The notes under the pieces: model-generated
Database searches by the model: none
Told to the model about the DNA's origin: nothing
Seen by the model: only the letters and a program-made list of their open reading frames with translations
Made by a program: the position numbers and the translations under genes
Part shown: piece by piece, positions 32,515 through 41,669 of the stretch
Position numbering within the stretch: position 1 is the first letter of the stretch
How the letters are laid out: every line of letters starts with the position of its first letter
NCBI RefSeq assembly: GCF_000418325.1
Contig: NC_021658.1
Location: 11,422,001 to 11,486,000, forward strand
Source of the DNA: Sorangium cellulosum So0157-2
GTDB lineage: Bacteria > Myxococcota_A > Polyangia > Polyangiales > Polyangiaceae
DNA length: 64,000 bases
Direction: 5' to 3'

Positions 32515-34134
32515 CTAGCAGCTCGACACCACCACCAGCCGGATCGTCGCGATCGCCCCCAGCACGAACAGCCCCGCGAGGAAGATCCTCCGCTTGCGCC
32601 GCAGCTGCTCATCGGTGAGCCCGCCGCTCTCGGGCGGCTCGCCCGGCGCGATCTCCCCGCTGCCGCGCCCCGCGGACACCCCGGCCAGGCTGCTCGTCCC
32701 CGCCGGCGCGCTCGCCGCGCTCGCCCCCGCCGGCGCGCTCGCCTTGCCCGCCACGCTCGCCGCGCTCGCCCTGCCGGCCGCGCTCGCCCTGCCGGTCTTC
32801 TGCGCCGCCGCCGCGCCGCCCGGGGCCTCCGCCGCGGCGCGGCTCCGCTGGAGCTCGCCCTCCGGCGTCGTCGACGCCGCGAGCGCGCGCGGGCGCGGCG
32901 GCGTGTCCTCCGGGCCGTCGAAATCGAGGTACTGCACCGACAGCGAGCCCACGGCGGCGCCGAGCGGGCGCGGGGCGCCGCTCCTGCGGAGCGACGGCGC
33001 GCTCCGCCGCGCGTCGGGCGCCGACGGGCGGCCCGACGGTCGATCCCCGGACGCGGCGCCCGGCACGCCCGACTGCGCCCTCCCCAGGAGATCCGGCGAG
33101 CTCTGCCCCGGCCCGCTCGCCGGCGGGAGCGACGGCGACGCGTGGCAGCCGGCGCCGCTCAGCGAGCCCGCCCTCGCGATGTACGCCTCGACGTGCTCCT
33201 TCAGCTCGCTCCTGGCCTCGTCCTCGGCGCCGTGCCCCATCCCGCGGAGGACCTGCTCGAGCGCCTCGGCCAGCTCGCCCGCGCTGGCGATGCGCTTGTC
33301 GGCGCGGAACTCGGTCGCCGCGTCGAGCGCGTCCGCGAGCGGCGCGCACAGGTCGGGCAAGAGCTCGCGCGCGCGCGGGACCGGCGTCGACGCGACGCGC
33401 ATGATCAGCTGCGCCTGCGTGTCGGCCTTGCGCACCCGGCTGCCGAGCAGCGCCTCGAGGAGCGTGAGCCCCAGCGAGAACACGTCCGCGCGCCCGTCGA
33501 ACGGCTCGCCGCGCGCGAGCTCCGGGGGCATGTACGGGAGCTTGCCCTTGAACACGGCGCCGTCGGCCTGCTCGCCCGCGAGGCCCGGGATCCGCGCGAC
33601 CCCGAAGTCGGTCAGACAGACGCGGCCGTCCCGCGCGATCAAGATGTTGGACGGCGAGACGTCGCGATGGACCACCGCGTAGCGCCGCCCGTCGGCCTCG
33701 CGCAGGCTGTGCACCGCCTCGAGCGCCCTCGCCATCTCCCGGCCGAGGTACGCCACCGCGCGCGGCGAGAGCGCGCCCACCTTCCTGAGCACGCGATCGA
33801 CGGCGGGCCCGTCGATGTAGTCGAGCGCGAGGTACACGGAGCCCTCGCAGTCGCCGAGCTCGATCAGCCGCACCACGTTCGGGTGATCGAGCCGCGCGAT
33901 CACCTCCGCCTCGGCGAAGAACGACTCCCTCGCCGCCTCGCCGAGCTCGGGCCGCGGGGCCAGCCGCTTCAGCGCGACGCGGCGCCGGGAGCTCGGCGGC
34001 TGCTCCTGCTCGGCGAGCCACACCTCGCCCATGCCGCCCTTGCCCAGCATCCGGACGAGCCGGTACTTGCCGGCGAACAGCTCCGGCGGAGGATCGGACT
34101 CGGCGTGCTTGCGACGAGGGCGTGAGGCGGGCAT
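32515..34134 (-). CDS. Serine/threonine protein kinase with C-terminal membrane anchor
   Basis: A 539-residue bacterial Ser/Thr kinase. The N-terminal domain is complete: LVRMLGKGGMGEVWLA (Gly-rich loop), VALKRLAP (ATP-binding Lys), HRDVSPSNILI (catalytic loop), TDFGVARIPG (DFG), GKLPYMPPE and DGRADVFSLG. A long Pro/Ser/Ala/Gly linker with short repeats (ASAAGRASAAS) leads to a single C-terminal transmembrane helix (IFLAGLFVLGAIATIRLVVV) with only a few residues outside, so no sensor domain exists. Orphan signalling kinase typical of myxobacteria. A TAGCCT hexamer 34 nt upstream of ATG 34134 may be its -10. Confidence 0.94.
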   Translation of the reverse strand: MPASRPRRKHAESDPPPELFAGKYRLVRMLGKGGMGEVWLAEQEQPPSSRRRVALKRLAPRPELGEAARESFFAEAEVIARLDHPNVVRLIELGDCEGSVYLALDYIDGPAVDRVLRKVGALSPRAVAYLGREMARALEAVHSLREADGRRYAVVHRDVSPSNILIARDGRVCLTDFGVARIPGLAGEQADGAVFKGKLPYMPPELARGEPFDGRADVFSLGLTLLEALLGSRVRKADTQAQLIMRVASTPVPRARELLPDLCAPLADALDAATEFRADKRIASAGELAEALEQVLRGMGHGAEDEARSELKEHVEAYIARAGSLSGAGCHASPSLPPASGPGQSSPDLLGRAQSGVPGAASGDRPSGRPSAPDARRSAPSLRRSGAPRPLGAAVGSLSVQYLDFDGPEDTPPRPRALAASTTPEGELQRSRAAAEAPGGAAAAQKTGRASAAGRASAASVAGKASAPAGASAASAPAGTSSLAGVSAGRGSGEIAPGEPPESGGLTDEQLRRKRRIFLAGLFVLGAIATIRLVVVSSC

Positions 34135-34326
34135 CTCGGTGTGCGGCGCGGGACCTCGGCGTTCGTCGAGGCTAGCCCTCCTGCGCTGGGTCGAGGGGGT
34201 GCAGGGAGCGCATGCCCGATCCTATCGCCGCCCGCGCGCCGCAGGAATCGCCGCGTCGATGCCCGGCGCGGATCCAGCCTGCGTGTACTGCGCCCCGGCT
34301 CACCCTCGAGCGCGCCGGCCGACACG

Positions 34327-35982
34327 TCACTCCTGCGTGTGCTCCTCGCGGATCGGCTCCCGCATGGTCGTCGACGGGAACCACTCGAAGAAGCGGTGGA
34401 TGAGCTGCCGCCGCTCGGGCTCGATGTACTCGAACACCGCGCCCCGGTCGTTGATCTCCCAGAACTCGTTGCTCGTCACGGCCAGGAGCTCCGCGCGGAT
34501 CGAGCGCAGCCGGTCGGGCCGCTCGTCGCGCATGTCGCGGTAGATCCGCCGCGCGAGCGCCTCCTCGCCCTTCTGCAGGTAGTACGTGGCGAGCTTGACC
34601 TGCGCCTTGCGGACGCCGCGGAGCGACGGCTCCTGCTGGTCGAGCTCGGCCTCCTTGTCGACCTCGAGGAAGAGCTGGAGCAGCTCGTCCCGCGCAGGTG
34701 CGTGGAGGTCGTACGCGCGCTCGTTGACCACGCAGAGGTCGAACGCGACGGTCTCGGTGAGGAACGCGAGCCCCATCGCGTGCGCCGTCTGCGCGTAGTA
34801 CTTGAAATACCGGGCGATATCGAGGACCTGATCCCCCCAGCCCGCCTTGAGCAGCTCCTCGGCGAGGTAGCGGTACTGGTTCAGGTTGTTGTAGGCCGCG
34901 GCGATGTCCTTCGCGTTGAGCGAGCGGCGCATGTAGGTGTTGAAGAACTTCACGACGACCGCGACGGCCGCCCGGTCGCCCGCGGCGATGGCGGTCTGCC
35001 CGATGTAGCGCGTGTCGATCGCGATGCGCGTGATGAGGTCGGGCATCGCCGTGAGCGCCTCGCGGTAGACCATGAGGAACTGGCGGAGCGCCTTGTACTC
35101 GAGCCAGGTCCGCGTGGCCGAGAGCTTGCCGAGCGCCTCGGCGTTCATGCTCACGAAGTCGGCGTCGTTGGCGAGGCGGTCGCGGATCTGGAACCAGCGC
35201 GGATCGAGCGTCGCCTTGTGCGGCAGGTACGCGACGACGAGCTCCGACAGCGAGTCGACGGTCTTCGACGCGATGCCCTTGTCCTTCTGGTCGATCGCGT
35301 TGAGCGCCACGTCGGCGAGCTGCTCCAGCGACGAGAGCGCCGTCACCCGCCGCTCGTCGACCTCGCCGTCGCTCTCGTGATCCGCGGGGCGCAGCGCCTG
35401 CTCGATGCCGCTCCGCTTGATCCGCCCGACCACGTTGTCGGGCTCGACGAAGTCGAACACGTACAGGAAGTAGGGCGCCATCATCAGCAGGCTCGCGGTG
35501 AGCAGCCCCATGGTGACGAGGACGCCGTACGTCGGGACGAAGGCGTGCTCGGTCGAGCCCTCGCCGACGCGGATCGAGAAGTTGACCCACAGCGAGAACA
35601 CCGCGCTGACGACGAAGAAGCCCATCACGACCATGTTCGTCCGGTCGCGGAAGAACATCTCGGTGATCCGCGGCGTGTACCGGTTCGCGGCGAGCTGCAC
35701 GATGATGGAGGCGACCGTGATGACGATGCCGAGGATGGCGGCGATGACCTCGCCGATGCCGCCCATGATGTGCTCGGCGTCGCTCGGCGACATGTGCAGC
35801 AGCGCCTCCCGGATCGGGAGGCGCTCGTTCCCGTGCCGCGCGATGTCGAGCAGGTAGACGACCGACAGGGTCGCCATGCTGACGCCGAGCAGATACGACA
35901 TCGGCCGCAGCCAGATGCGGGCCAAGGCCGCGCCGCGGCGGCGCGTCCCCTCGTCCTCCCCTGCGGTCCGATCCGAGCTCAT
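34327..35982 (-). CDS. DUF2254-type membrane protein
   Basis: A 551-residue protein with four transmembrane helices in the first 180 residues (PMSYLLGVSMATLSVVYLL, GEVIAAILGIVITVASIIVQ, MVVMGFFVVSAVFSLWV, VTMGLLTASLLMMAPYFLYV) and a soluble helical C-terminal region. The segment AANRYTPRITEMFFRDRTN is characteristic of DUF2254. The remainder (VDERRVTALSSLEQLADVALNAI, ALRQFLMVYREALTAMPDLI) looks TPR/helical-repeat-like. Function unknown; alone in its transcription unit. Confidence 0.82.
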   Translation of the reverse strand: MSSDRTAGEDEGTRRRGAALARIWLRPMSYLLGVSMATLSVVYLLDIARHGNERLPIREALLHMSPSDAEHIMGGIGEVIAAILGIVITVASIIVQLAANRYTPRITEMFFRDRTNMVVMGFFVVSAVFSLWVNFSIRVGEGSTEHAFVPTYGVLVTMGLLTASLLMMAPYFLYVFDFVEPDNVVGRIKRSGIEQALRPADHESDGEVDERRVTALSSLEQLADVALNAIDQKDKGIASKTVDSLSELVVAYLPHKATLDPRWFQIRDRLANDADFVSMNAEALGKLSATRTWLEYKALRQFLMVYREALTAMPDLITRIAIDTRYIGQTAIAAGDRAAVAVVVKFFNTYMRRSLNAKDIAAAYNNLNQYRYLAEELLKAGWGDQVLDIARYFKYYAQTAHAMGLAFLTETVAFDLCVVNERAYDLHAPARDELLQLFLEVDKEAELDQQEPSLRGVRKAQVKLATYYLQKGEEALARRIYRDMRDERPDRLRSIRAELLAVTSNEFWEINDRGAVFEYIEPERRQLIHRFFEWFPSTTMREPIREEHTQE

Positions 35983-36046
35983 CAGGTGACCGCCGCTCGC
36001 TCCACGCGCCTGCCCCCGGCGTTCGCCGCGAAAGGCGGCAGCGCGA

Positions 36047-37162
36047 TTATTTCTTCTCCGGCGGGCTGTCGAGATCTTCCGCGAGGTAGCTGAGGATCAC
36101 CTCGTCCAGCGACTTCTCGCTGATGAGATCGTCCCCGAAGATCGACGCGCCGTCCGACGGCCGGTTGGTGGCGAAGATGCTGGCCGGGCGCGAGGCCGCG
36201 TAGCGGCCGGAGCCGGGGCTGCCCGAGAAGTGCTCGACCGCGACGGGGGCCGCGGGCGGCGGCGAGGGGTGCTCCGGGTGGACGTTGCTGTAGACGCCGG
36301 CGCCGGAGGCCGCGGACTCCGACCGCCGCCCGATCACCGACGCGGGCGGCGGGGGGAGGTCCTGGATCTGCTGGAAGAACGGCGTCTGCGCCTCGGCCGC
36401 GGCGCGCTCGAGCGCGTCGAGATCGAGATCGATGGACGGCTCGGACTTCTTGATCTCCGGGGGCGGTCGCACGGCCCTGCCGGTGAGCGGGCTGGCCGCG
36501 CGCCCGCCGCCGCCGAGCCCCTGGATCCCGACCGGATCGAGCTCGAGGCGCGGGCGCGCGCTGGCCGGAGCGGGCGCCGGCTCGGGCGCCGCGGCGCGCG
36601 CCGGCGGCGCCGCGGCGGGCGCGGGCGCCGGCCTCGCGGGCGGCGCGGCGGGCCTCGGCGGCGGCGTCGGCGCGGGGGCCGGCTTCGGGCGGGGCGCCGC
36701 CTCGGGCGCGAGGGGCGGCACGACGGGCGACGCGACCGGCAGCGCGAGGGGCCGGGACGGCGGGGGCGGCTTCGGCGCGCTCGGGACCTCGGGCGACGAC
36801 GGCGCCGGCGGCCGCGCGGCCTTGCTCGGATCGACGGCGGCGGGCGCCGCGGCCGCGGGGGCCGAGACGGGCGGCGCGGCGCTGTCGTCGAAGAGGTAGT
36901 CGAAGTGGCCGTCGCGCAGGGCGATGAACATCGCCTTGTGCTGCTCCTTCATCATGCCGCGCACCGTCTCGGCGAGCGAGGCCTGGCCGACGTGCTCCGC
37001 GTACGACGTCTTCGTGGTCTTGAGGATGCGCCCGCCGTCGGCGAAGAGGTGCGTGATGATGTGCGGGTGGCGAATGCCCGAGTCCTCGGTCTGTATGTGG
37101 AACAACCGCCCCTTGTGCCGGACGTTGTTGTTGAAGCCGAGCAAGGGCGACGGGGCTTTCAC
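36047..37162 (-). CDS. Hypothetical protein with conserved N-terminal domain and Pro/Ala-rich body
   Basis: A 371-residue protein. The first 85 residues form a conserved unit (LLGFNNNVRHKGRLFHIQTED, SGIRHPHIITHLFADGGRIL, KTTKTSYAEHVGQASLAETV, MMKEQHKAMFIALRDGHFD). A Pro/Ala-rich disordered region of about 170 residues follows, then a short acidic C-terminus (SEKSLDEVILSYLAEDLDS). I place the start at GTG 37162, right before the conserved unit; ATG 37267, which has AAGGAA upstream, would add 35 unrelated residues and is a real alternative. No known function. Confidence 0.65.
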   Translation of the reverse strand: MKAPSPLLGFNNNVRHKGRLFHIQTEDSGIRHPHIITHLFADGGRILKTTKTSYAEHVGQASLAETVRGMMKEQHKAMFIALRDGHFDYLFDDSAAPPVSAPAAAAPAAVDPSKAARPPAPSSPEVPSAPKPPPPSRPLALPVASPVVPPLAPEAAPRPKPAPAPTPPPRPAAPPARPAPAPAAAPPARAAAPEPAPAPASARPRLELDPVGIQGLGGGGRAASPLTGRAVRPPPEIKKSEPSIDLDLDALERAAAEAQTPFFQQIQDLPPPPASVIGRRSESAASGAGVYSNVHPEHPSPPPAAPVAVEHFSGSPGSGRYAASRPASIFATNRPSDGASIFGDDLISEKSLDEVILSYLAEDLDSPPEKK

Positions 37163-37409
37163 GACAGGCAATCCGAGGTTGGGGAGGTGAGGAGATCGCA
37201 CCAGCGGGGAGCGCTCGCCACGGCCGAGACTATCACAGCACGGCGCGCCAGGAACGATCCGCAACATGCCCCCGTTCCTTCACGTGGGGGCGCATGTCGG
37301 AGCCGGTCGTCCGCTGGGCTGGCCCCCTCGGGCTCCGCCCCGCTCCGCACCCCGGCGTCCGCTCCGCCGCCGCCGGGGCTGGCGCCGAGCGCGGCGCGCG
37401 CCGGTCGGA

Positions 37410-37738
37410 TCAGGGCAGACAGCGCTCCAGGTCGTCCGCATTGCCCGCTTGCAGGGCGCACGCCACCTCCGCCTGGGTGAGGTGGGCCTCGCAGCGGACG
37501 AAGCCGCGCTCGCCGGCGGCCGCATCGCCTGCCGCTCGGCCACCTCCGAGACGGCGGGCTCAGGCGTGGCCGCGCGCAGCGCGAGCTCGACATAGCGGTC
37601 GAGGAGCGCGGCGCACGCCTCGGGGGTCGGGCGCGGCGAGAGGCGGCGGAGCGCGGCGCGCCCAGCGACGACCCCGACGACGAGCAGCACGATCGCCAGC
37701 GTCGCCAGCACGTCGGCGCGCGTCGCCGGACGCGTCAC
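37410..37738 (-). pseudogene. Small Cys-containing exported protein, frameshifted; paralog of next gene
   Basis: Starts at GTG 37738 (overlapping the stop of the upstream gene as GTGA) with a membrane/signal segment (ADVLATLAIVLLVVGVVAG) and CAALLDRYVELALRAATPEPAVSEVAERQA. Near 37525 the reading frame changes: the expected continuation GFVRCEAHLTQAEVACALQAGNADDLERCLP, ending at 37410, is in another frame. The C..L..R.VELALRA...CE..LT..EVACAL....D.ERCL pattern matches the neighbour at 37735-38115, so the two arose by tandem duplication. A single-base indel explains the break. Confidence 0.6.
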
Positions 37739-38115
37739 TCCAGGCACCGATCGACCTGCTCCGGGGTGGTCGCCTGCCGGACGCACGCCATGGCGGCGTC
37801 CGTGATCCGCCGCCCGACGCACCGGTCGATGAGCTCCTTGCCGCGGGCGTCCCGCACCGCCGCCGTGCGCTCCTCGACGACCTTCGGGTCGACGACGTTC
37901 TGGGCCCGGAGCTCGATCTCCGCGCTCCGCTTGAAGATGGCCTCGCACTCGTCGCGGCTCGCCGGGTGCCCGCACCCGGCCGCGAGCGACGCGCCGCCGA
38001 CGAGGGCCAGACACGACACGAGCCAGAGGACCCGGTCGCGACGCGGACAGCCGGCGACCGTGGAGACGGAACGCCGCCTCCTCAAAAGGGAAGTTGAGCC
38101 AGGGCGGCGACGCAT
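37735..38115 (-). CDS. Small lipoprotein of Cys-containing family
   Basis: A 126-residue lipoprotein: basic N-terminus, hydrophobic VLWLVSCLALVGGASLAAGC with lipobox, then CEAIFKRSAEIELRAQNVVD, VVEERTAAVRDARGKELIDRC, and AAMACVRQATTPEQVDRCLE. Four mature-domain Cys, probably two disulfides. ATG 38115 is chosen to put the signal near the N-terminus; the ORF reaches 38250. Coupled by GTGA to its frameshifted paralog. Function unknown. Confidence 0.7.
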   Translation of the reverse strand: MRRRPGSTSLLRRRRSVSTVAGCPRRDRVLWLVSCLALVGGASLAAGCGHPASRDECEAIFKRSAEIELRAQNVVDPKVVEERTAAVRDARGKELIDRCVGRRITDAAMACVRQATTPEQVDRCLE

Positions 38116-38293
38116 GGCCGCGACGATGGCGCCACGCCCGGTGGGGCGCAACCCGGGTCCAGCTCCCGGCCGGAACCCGGCCGGAAACCGACGCCCGCCG
38201 CCCCCGGCGCCGGCCATGGACCCGCCGGAACGCTCGCCGGCCCGAGTCAAGATGGAAACCTCGCGTATTGCTGGAACGCTTGTGCAGGTCTGT

Positions 38294-38299
38294 TACGAT
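38294..38299 (+). promoter_or_regulatory. -10-like hexamer of TPR gene
   Basis: TACGAT with 8 nt to GTG 38308, leaderless spacing; helps choose GTG 38308 over TTG 38299. Confidence 0.4.
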
Positions 38300-38307
38300 T
38301 GCTTTCT

Positions 38308-39222
38308 GTGCGCAAGGCGAGCGAGCACGGTGACAGCGTGGACGGCGCTCGATCCGTCCGTACGGGCTCTGGGGGGCGCCGCACGAAGTCGACGGCGAAA
38401 GCCGTTGCGGGCAGCGTCGTTGTGGGCGGCGGGGAGGACGCCGGGCGGGACGCTCCACGAGAGAAGCGGCCCAGCAATGCGCCGCGGCGGCGCGCGCCGG
38501 CGAAGACGCTGACGCCGGAGGAGATGCTGCGGCGGGCGCTGGGCGCGGAGACGCCGCGCTCCCGGGCGCTCTGGGCGCGGCGGGGGCTGTCGCTCCGGGG
38601 GCCGCTCGACCGGACGACGCAGGCGATGCTGCTGCGCCAGCTCTACCTCGCCTATTTCGAGACGCGCCGCTTCGAGCGGGCGGCCGAGGTGGCGGAGCAG
38701 GTCCTCTCGCTCGGCGTGCTGCGCGACGTCGCCCACCAGGACGCGGCGCGCGCGAAGCAGGCGCTCGGGGACATCGACGGGGCGGTGGGGCACCTCCGGC
38801 TGGCGGCGCGCACGGGGCCGGCGAGCCGGCGGGCGTTCCACTGGTGGACGCTGGGCAGCGTGTACCACCTGGCGCGCCGGTACGACGAGGCGATCGGCGC
38901 GCTCACGCGCGCGGCGCGCTGGGGCACGCGCGACAAGCCGCTCTACCAGGGCCACCTCGCCGTCGTGCAGTGCGAGAGCGGCAAGACGGTGGAGGGGCTC
39001 GGCGCGCTGATCGACCGGCTCTCGGAGGTGCCGGCGGGCCAGGGGTACGGCCGCTTCGTGCTCGGGCAGATGGCTTACTTCGACCGTCGCTGGGACGAGG
39101 CCAAGAAATACCTGGAAGCCTTCGTACAGCGGAGCACCTCGGGCAGGGCGGCCGTCGCCATCGCGCTCGGGGGAGAGATCGAGGCCGCGCGCCAGACGCT
39201 GGCGTCCCTCCCGAAGCGCTGA
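38308..39222 (+). CDS. Tetratricopeptide-repeat protein
   Basis: A 304-residue protein with a basic, disordered first 65 residues and then helical repeats of TPR type: LYLAYFETRRFERAAEVAEQVL, ARAKQALGDIDGAVGHLRLA, LGSVYHLARRYDEAIGALTRA, LAVVQCESGKTVEGLGALID, and LGQMAYFDRRWDEAKKYLEAF. No signal peptide, so presumably a cytoplasmic scaffold. The GTG start is inferred from the TACGAT box; no ribosome binding site is visible, consistent with a leaderless message. Confidence 0.82.
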   Translation: MRKASEHGDSVDGARSVRTGSGGRRTKSTAKAVAGSVVVGGGEDAGRDAPREKRPSNAPRRRAPAKTLTPEEMLRRALGAETPRSRALWARRGLSLRGPLDRTTQAMLLRQLYLAYFETRRFERAAEVAEQVLSLGVLRDVAHQDAARAKQALGDIDGAVGHLRLAARTGPASRRAFHWWTLGSVYHLARRYDEAIGALTRAARWGTRDKPLYQGHLAVVQCESGKTVEGLGALIDRLSEVPAGQGYGRFVLGQMAYFDRRWDEAKKYLEAFVQRSTSGRAAVAIALGGEIEAARQTLASLPKR

Positions 39223-39271
39223 TGCCGGCCTGAACGGACGGCCGCGCGCCGCACGGGGGCGATCGCTTTGC

Positions 39272-39277
39272 TATAGA
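39272..39277 (+). promoter_or_regulatory. -10-like hexamer of dsbD-like gene
   Basis: TATAGA, preceded by TGC (extended -10 look), 6 nt before GTG 39284 and 9 nt before ATG 39287. Confidence 0.42.
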
Positions 39278-39283
39278 ACCTTC

Positions 39284-40711
39284 GTGATGACCGCTTCGAC
39301 TCGTTTCAAGGGAAGCGCCGGCGCCGCCCCGGCGGTTCGTCGACGTGGCGCGGGCGGCGCGGCCGGGGCGCTCGGGCGCGCGCTCGCGGCGCTCGCGGTG
39401 CTCGCGGTGCTCGCGTCCCCGGCGCTCGCCCTGGCCGCGGATCAGCCGGATCTGTTCACCCGCGGCCTCCAGGCGGGCCCGGCCTTCGCGGGGCTCGCCG
39501 CGCTCGCGGGCGGCCTGCTCACGTGCCTCACGCCCTGCGTGTACCCGATGATCGCGATCACGGTGAGCATCTTCGGGGCGCGGGAGGCGAAGTCCCGGCG
39601 CGAGGCGATGCTGCTCTCGACGAGCTTCGTGCTCGGGATCGTCGTGCTCTTCACGACGATGCTCGTGGTCGCGGCGCTCACGGGCAGCCTGTTCGGCAGC
39701 GTGCTCGCGAACCGGTGGGTCATCGTCGGCATCGCGGGGGTGTTCATCGCGATGTCGCTCTCCATGTTCGGCGCGTTCGACATGGCGCTGCCCGAGCCGC
39801 TGATGCAGCGGCTCTCGCAGGTCGGCGGCATCGGCTACGGCGGCGCGTTCCTGCTCGGGCTGGTGAGCGGCCTCGTCGCGGCGCCGTGCACCGGGCCCGT
39901 CCTCACCGGCATCATCCTCTGGATCGGGAAGACCCAGAGCATCGGCCTCGGGGCGCTCGTCGGCGCCACCTTCGCGCTCGGGCTCGGCCTGCCGTTCTGG
40001 CTCGTCGGCGCGTTCGCGGTCGCGCTGCCGAAGGGGGGCAAGTGGATGCTCGGCGTGAAGTCGTTCTTCGGGATCGTGATGCTGATCGTCGCGCTGTATT
40101 TCCTGAAGACGACGTTCCCGGCGCTGTCGTCGCTCGCGCAGCCCACCCCGCAGTTCATGGCGGTCATGGCCGGGCTGGTCGTGGTCGGCGTCCTGCTCGG
40201 CGCGGTGCACCTGTCCTGGGACGACGGCGGCGTCGGGGTGAAGGCCCGCAAGGGGCTCGGGATCGCGCTCACGGTGACCTCCGGCTTCCTGCTCGTCGCG
40301 AGCCTGGATCTGCCGAGGCTCGCCTCGCCCGTGCCGTCGGCGGTGGCCGGCGAGGCCGCGCCGCGGCAGCTCACGTGGCTGCACCAGGAGCCGGTGGCCG
40401 TCTCGAAGGCGAAGGCGGAGAAGCGCCCGCTGCTCGTCGACTTCACCGCCGAGTGGTGCGGCGCCTGCAAGCAGCTCGACAAGGACACCTTCTCGGATCC
40501 GCGCGTCATGGCCAAGGCCGCGCACTTCGTCGCGGTGAAGGTCGACGCGACGGACGACGAGGATCCGCAGGTCGACGCGGTGAAGGGCAAGTACAAGGTC
40601 GTCGGCCTGCCCACGGTGGTGATCTACGACTCGACCGGGGCCGAGCGGAAGCGCTTCAACGACTTCGTCGGCCCGGACGTGTTCCTGGCGGCGCTCGAGG
40701 GCATCGAGTAG
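39284..40711 (+). CDS. DsbD-type thiol:disulfide interchange protein (membrane + thioredoxin domains)
   Basis: A 475-residue inner-membrane reductase that moves electrons from cytoplasmic thioredoxin to the periplasm. After a signal/anchor segment come eight or so helices of the CcdA/DsbD-beta domain with the paired Cys motifs LLTCLTPCVYPM and LVAAPCTGPVLTG, then a C-terminal thioredoxin-like domain with WCGACKQLDKDTFSDPRV and the cis-Pro loop GLPTVVI. The N-terminal DsbD-alpha domain of E. coli DsbD is absent, as in many delta-proteobacterial forms. Start is GTG 39284 or ATG 39287. The lipoprotein gene follows 16 bp later. Confidence 0.93.
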   Translation: MMTASTRFKGSAGAAPAVRRRGAGGAAGALGRALAALAVLAVLASPALALAADQPDLFTRGLQAGPAFAGLAALAGGLLTCLTPCVYPMIAITVSIFGAREAKSRREAMLLSTSFVLGIVVLFTTMLVVAALTGSLFGSVLANRWVIVGIAGVFIAMSLSMFGAFDMALPEPLMQRLSQVGGIGYGGAFLLGLVSGLVAAPCTGPVLTGIILWIGKTQSIGLGALVGATFALGLGLPFWLVGAFAVALPKGGKWMLGVKSFFGIVMLIVALYFLKTTFPALSSLAQPTPQFMAVMAGLVVVGVLLGAVHLSWDDGGVGVKARKGLGIALTVTSGFLLVASLDLPRLASPVPSAVAGEAAPRQLTWLHQEPVAVSKAKAEKRPLLVDFTAEWCGACKQLDKDTFSDPRVMAKAAHFVAVKVDATDDEDPQVDAVKGKYKVVGLPTVVIYDSTGAERKRFNDFVGPDVFLAALEGIE

Positions 40712-40727
40712 CGGCGCGCCACCGCCC

Positions 40728-41660
40728 ATGCGCCCTTCCCTGCTCGCCGCCCTCGCGCTCTGCTTCCTGATCCTCGCCGGCTGCGGCGGCGCTCCGCGAC
40801 CGCTCACCGGGACCGTGGTGATCGGGCTGACGAGCGAGCTGCGCGCCGGCGTCGAGCTCGATCGGCTGCGCATGGTCCTGCGCGCCGGCGGCGAGGTGCT
40901 CCGCGACGACGTGCTGACGCACAAGAGCGGGCAGCTGTTCTTCCCGCGGGAGCTCTTCTTCCGCGATCTCGAGGACGGGACGGCGGTGGAGATCTCCCTG
41001 GAGGCGTTCGGGGCGGAGGACGCGGAGCGGCCGGTGCTCGTCCGCGCCGCGTCGACGCGGGTGATCGGCGGCCGCGAGCTGCTGCTCCGCGTGCGCCTCG
41101 AGCAGGAGTGCGCCGTCGCGCCCGGGGATCCCACCTGCCCGGCGCCGCAGACCTGCGTGGCCGGCGGCTGCAGCGCCCCCGACGTGGATCCCCGGCGGCT
41201 CGAGCCGTACAGCGCCTCGTGGAGCGCGGACGCCGTGCCGGACGCCTGCAAGCCGGCGGGCGGGGGCGAGCCGGTCGTCGTCGTCGGCGAGGGGCAGGCC
41301 GACTACTTCGCGCTCGAGGATCTCGACGAGGTCCAGGTGGAGGCCGGACCGCAGGGCGGCTACCACATCTTCGTCGCCATCCGGCTCAAGAACCTCCGGC
41401 AGTCCGGCTCGATCACGGTGGTGAACGGCGCCGTGCCCGAGCTCGGGTACACGGTCGAGCCGCTCCGGGTCATCTTCACCCTGGACCAGGACGAGGGCGG
41501 CTTCTGCAAGCTCGCCGGGCTGCGGTTCCGGCTCGACGGGGAGCGGACGATCGACGAGCTGCTCGGGAAGGTCGTCGACGTCGAGGTGACCGTCACGGAC
41601 GCCGACGGGGACACCGGGACCGGCAGGCGCAAGGTGACGCTCTCGCAGACCATCCTGTAG
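40728..41660 (+). CDS. Lipoprotein of unknown function
   Basis: A 310-residue lipoprotein: MRPSLLAALALCFLILAGC is a clean lipobox signal. The mature part starts with a beta-sandwich-like domain (LTGTVVIGLTSELRAGVEL, LRMVLRAGGEVLRDDVL, RELLLRVRLEQEC), a Cys cluster (CAVAPGDPTCPAPQTCVAGGC) typical of myxobacterial surface proteins, and a second beta domain (GYHIFVAIRLKNLRQSGSI, VVDVEVTVTDADGDTGTG). Probably expressed with dsbD, whose activity would serve its disulfides. No enzymatic motif. Confidence 0.78.
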   Translation: MRPSLLAALALCFLILAGCGGAPRPLTGTVVIGLTSELRAGVELDRLRMVLRAGGEVLRDDVLTHKSGQLFFPRELFFRDLEDGTAVEISLEAFGAEDAERPVLVRAASTRVIGGRELLLRVRLEQECAVAPGDPTCPAPQTCVAGGCSAPDVDPRRLEPYSASWSADAVPDACKPAGGGEPVVVVGEGQADYFALEDLDEVQVEAGPQGGYHIFVAIRLKNLRQSGSITVVNGAVPELGYTVEPLRVIFTLDQDEGGFCKLAGLRFRLDGERTIDELLGKVVDVEVTVTDADGDTGTGRRKVTLSQTIL

Positions 41661-41669
41661 CGCGCGGCA

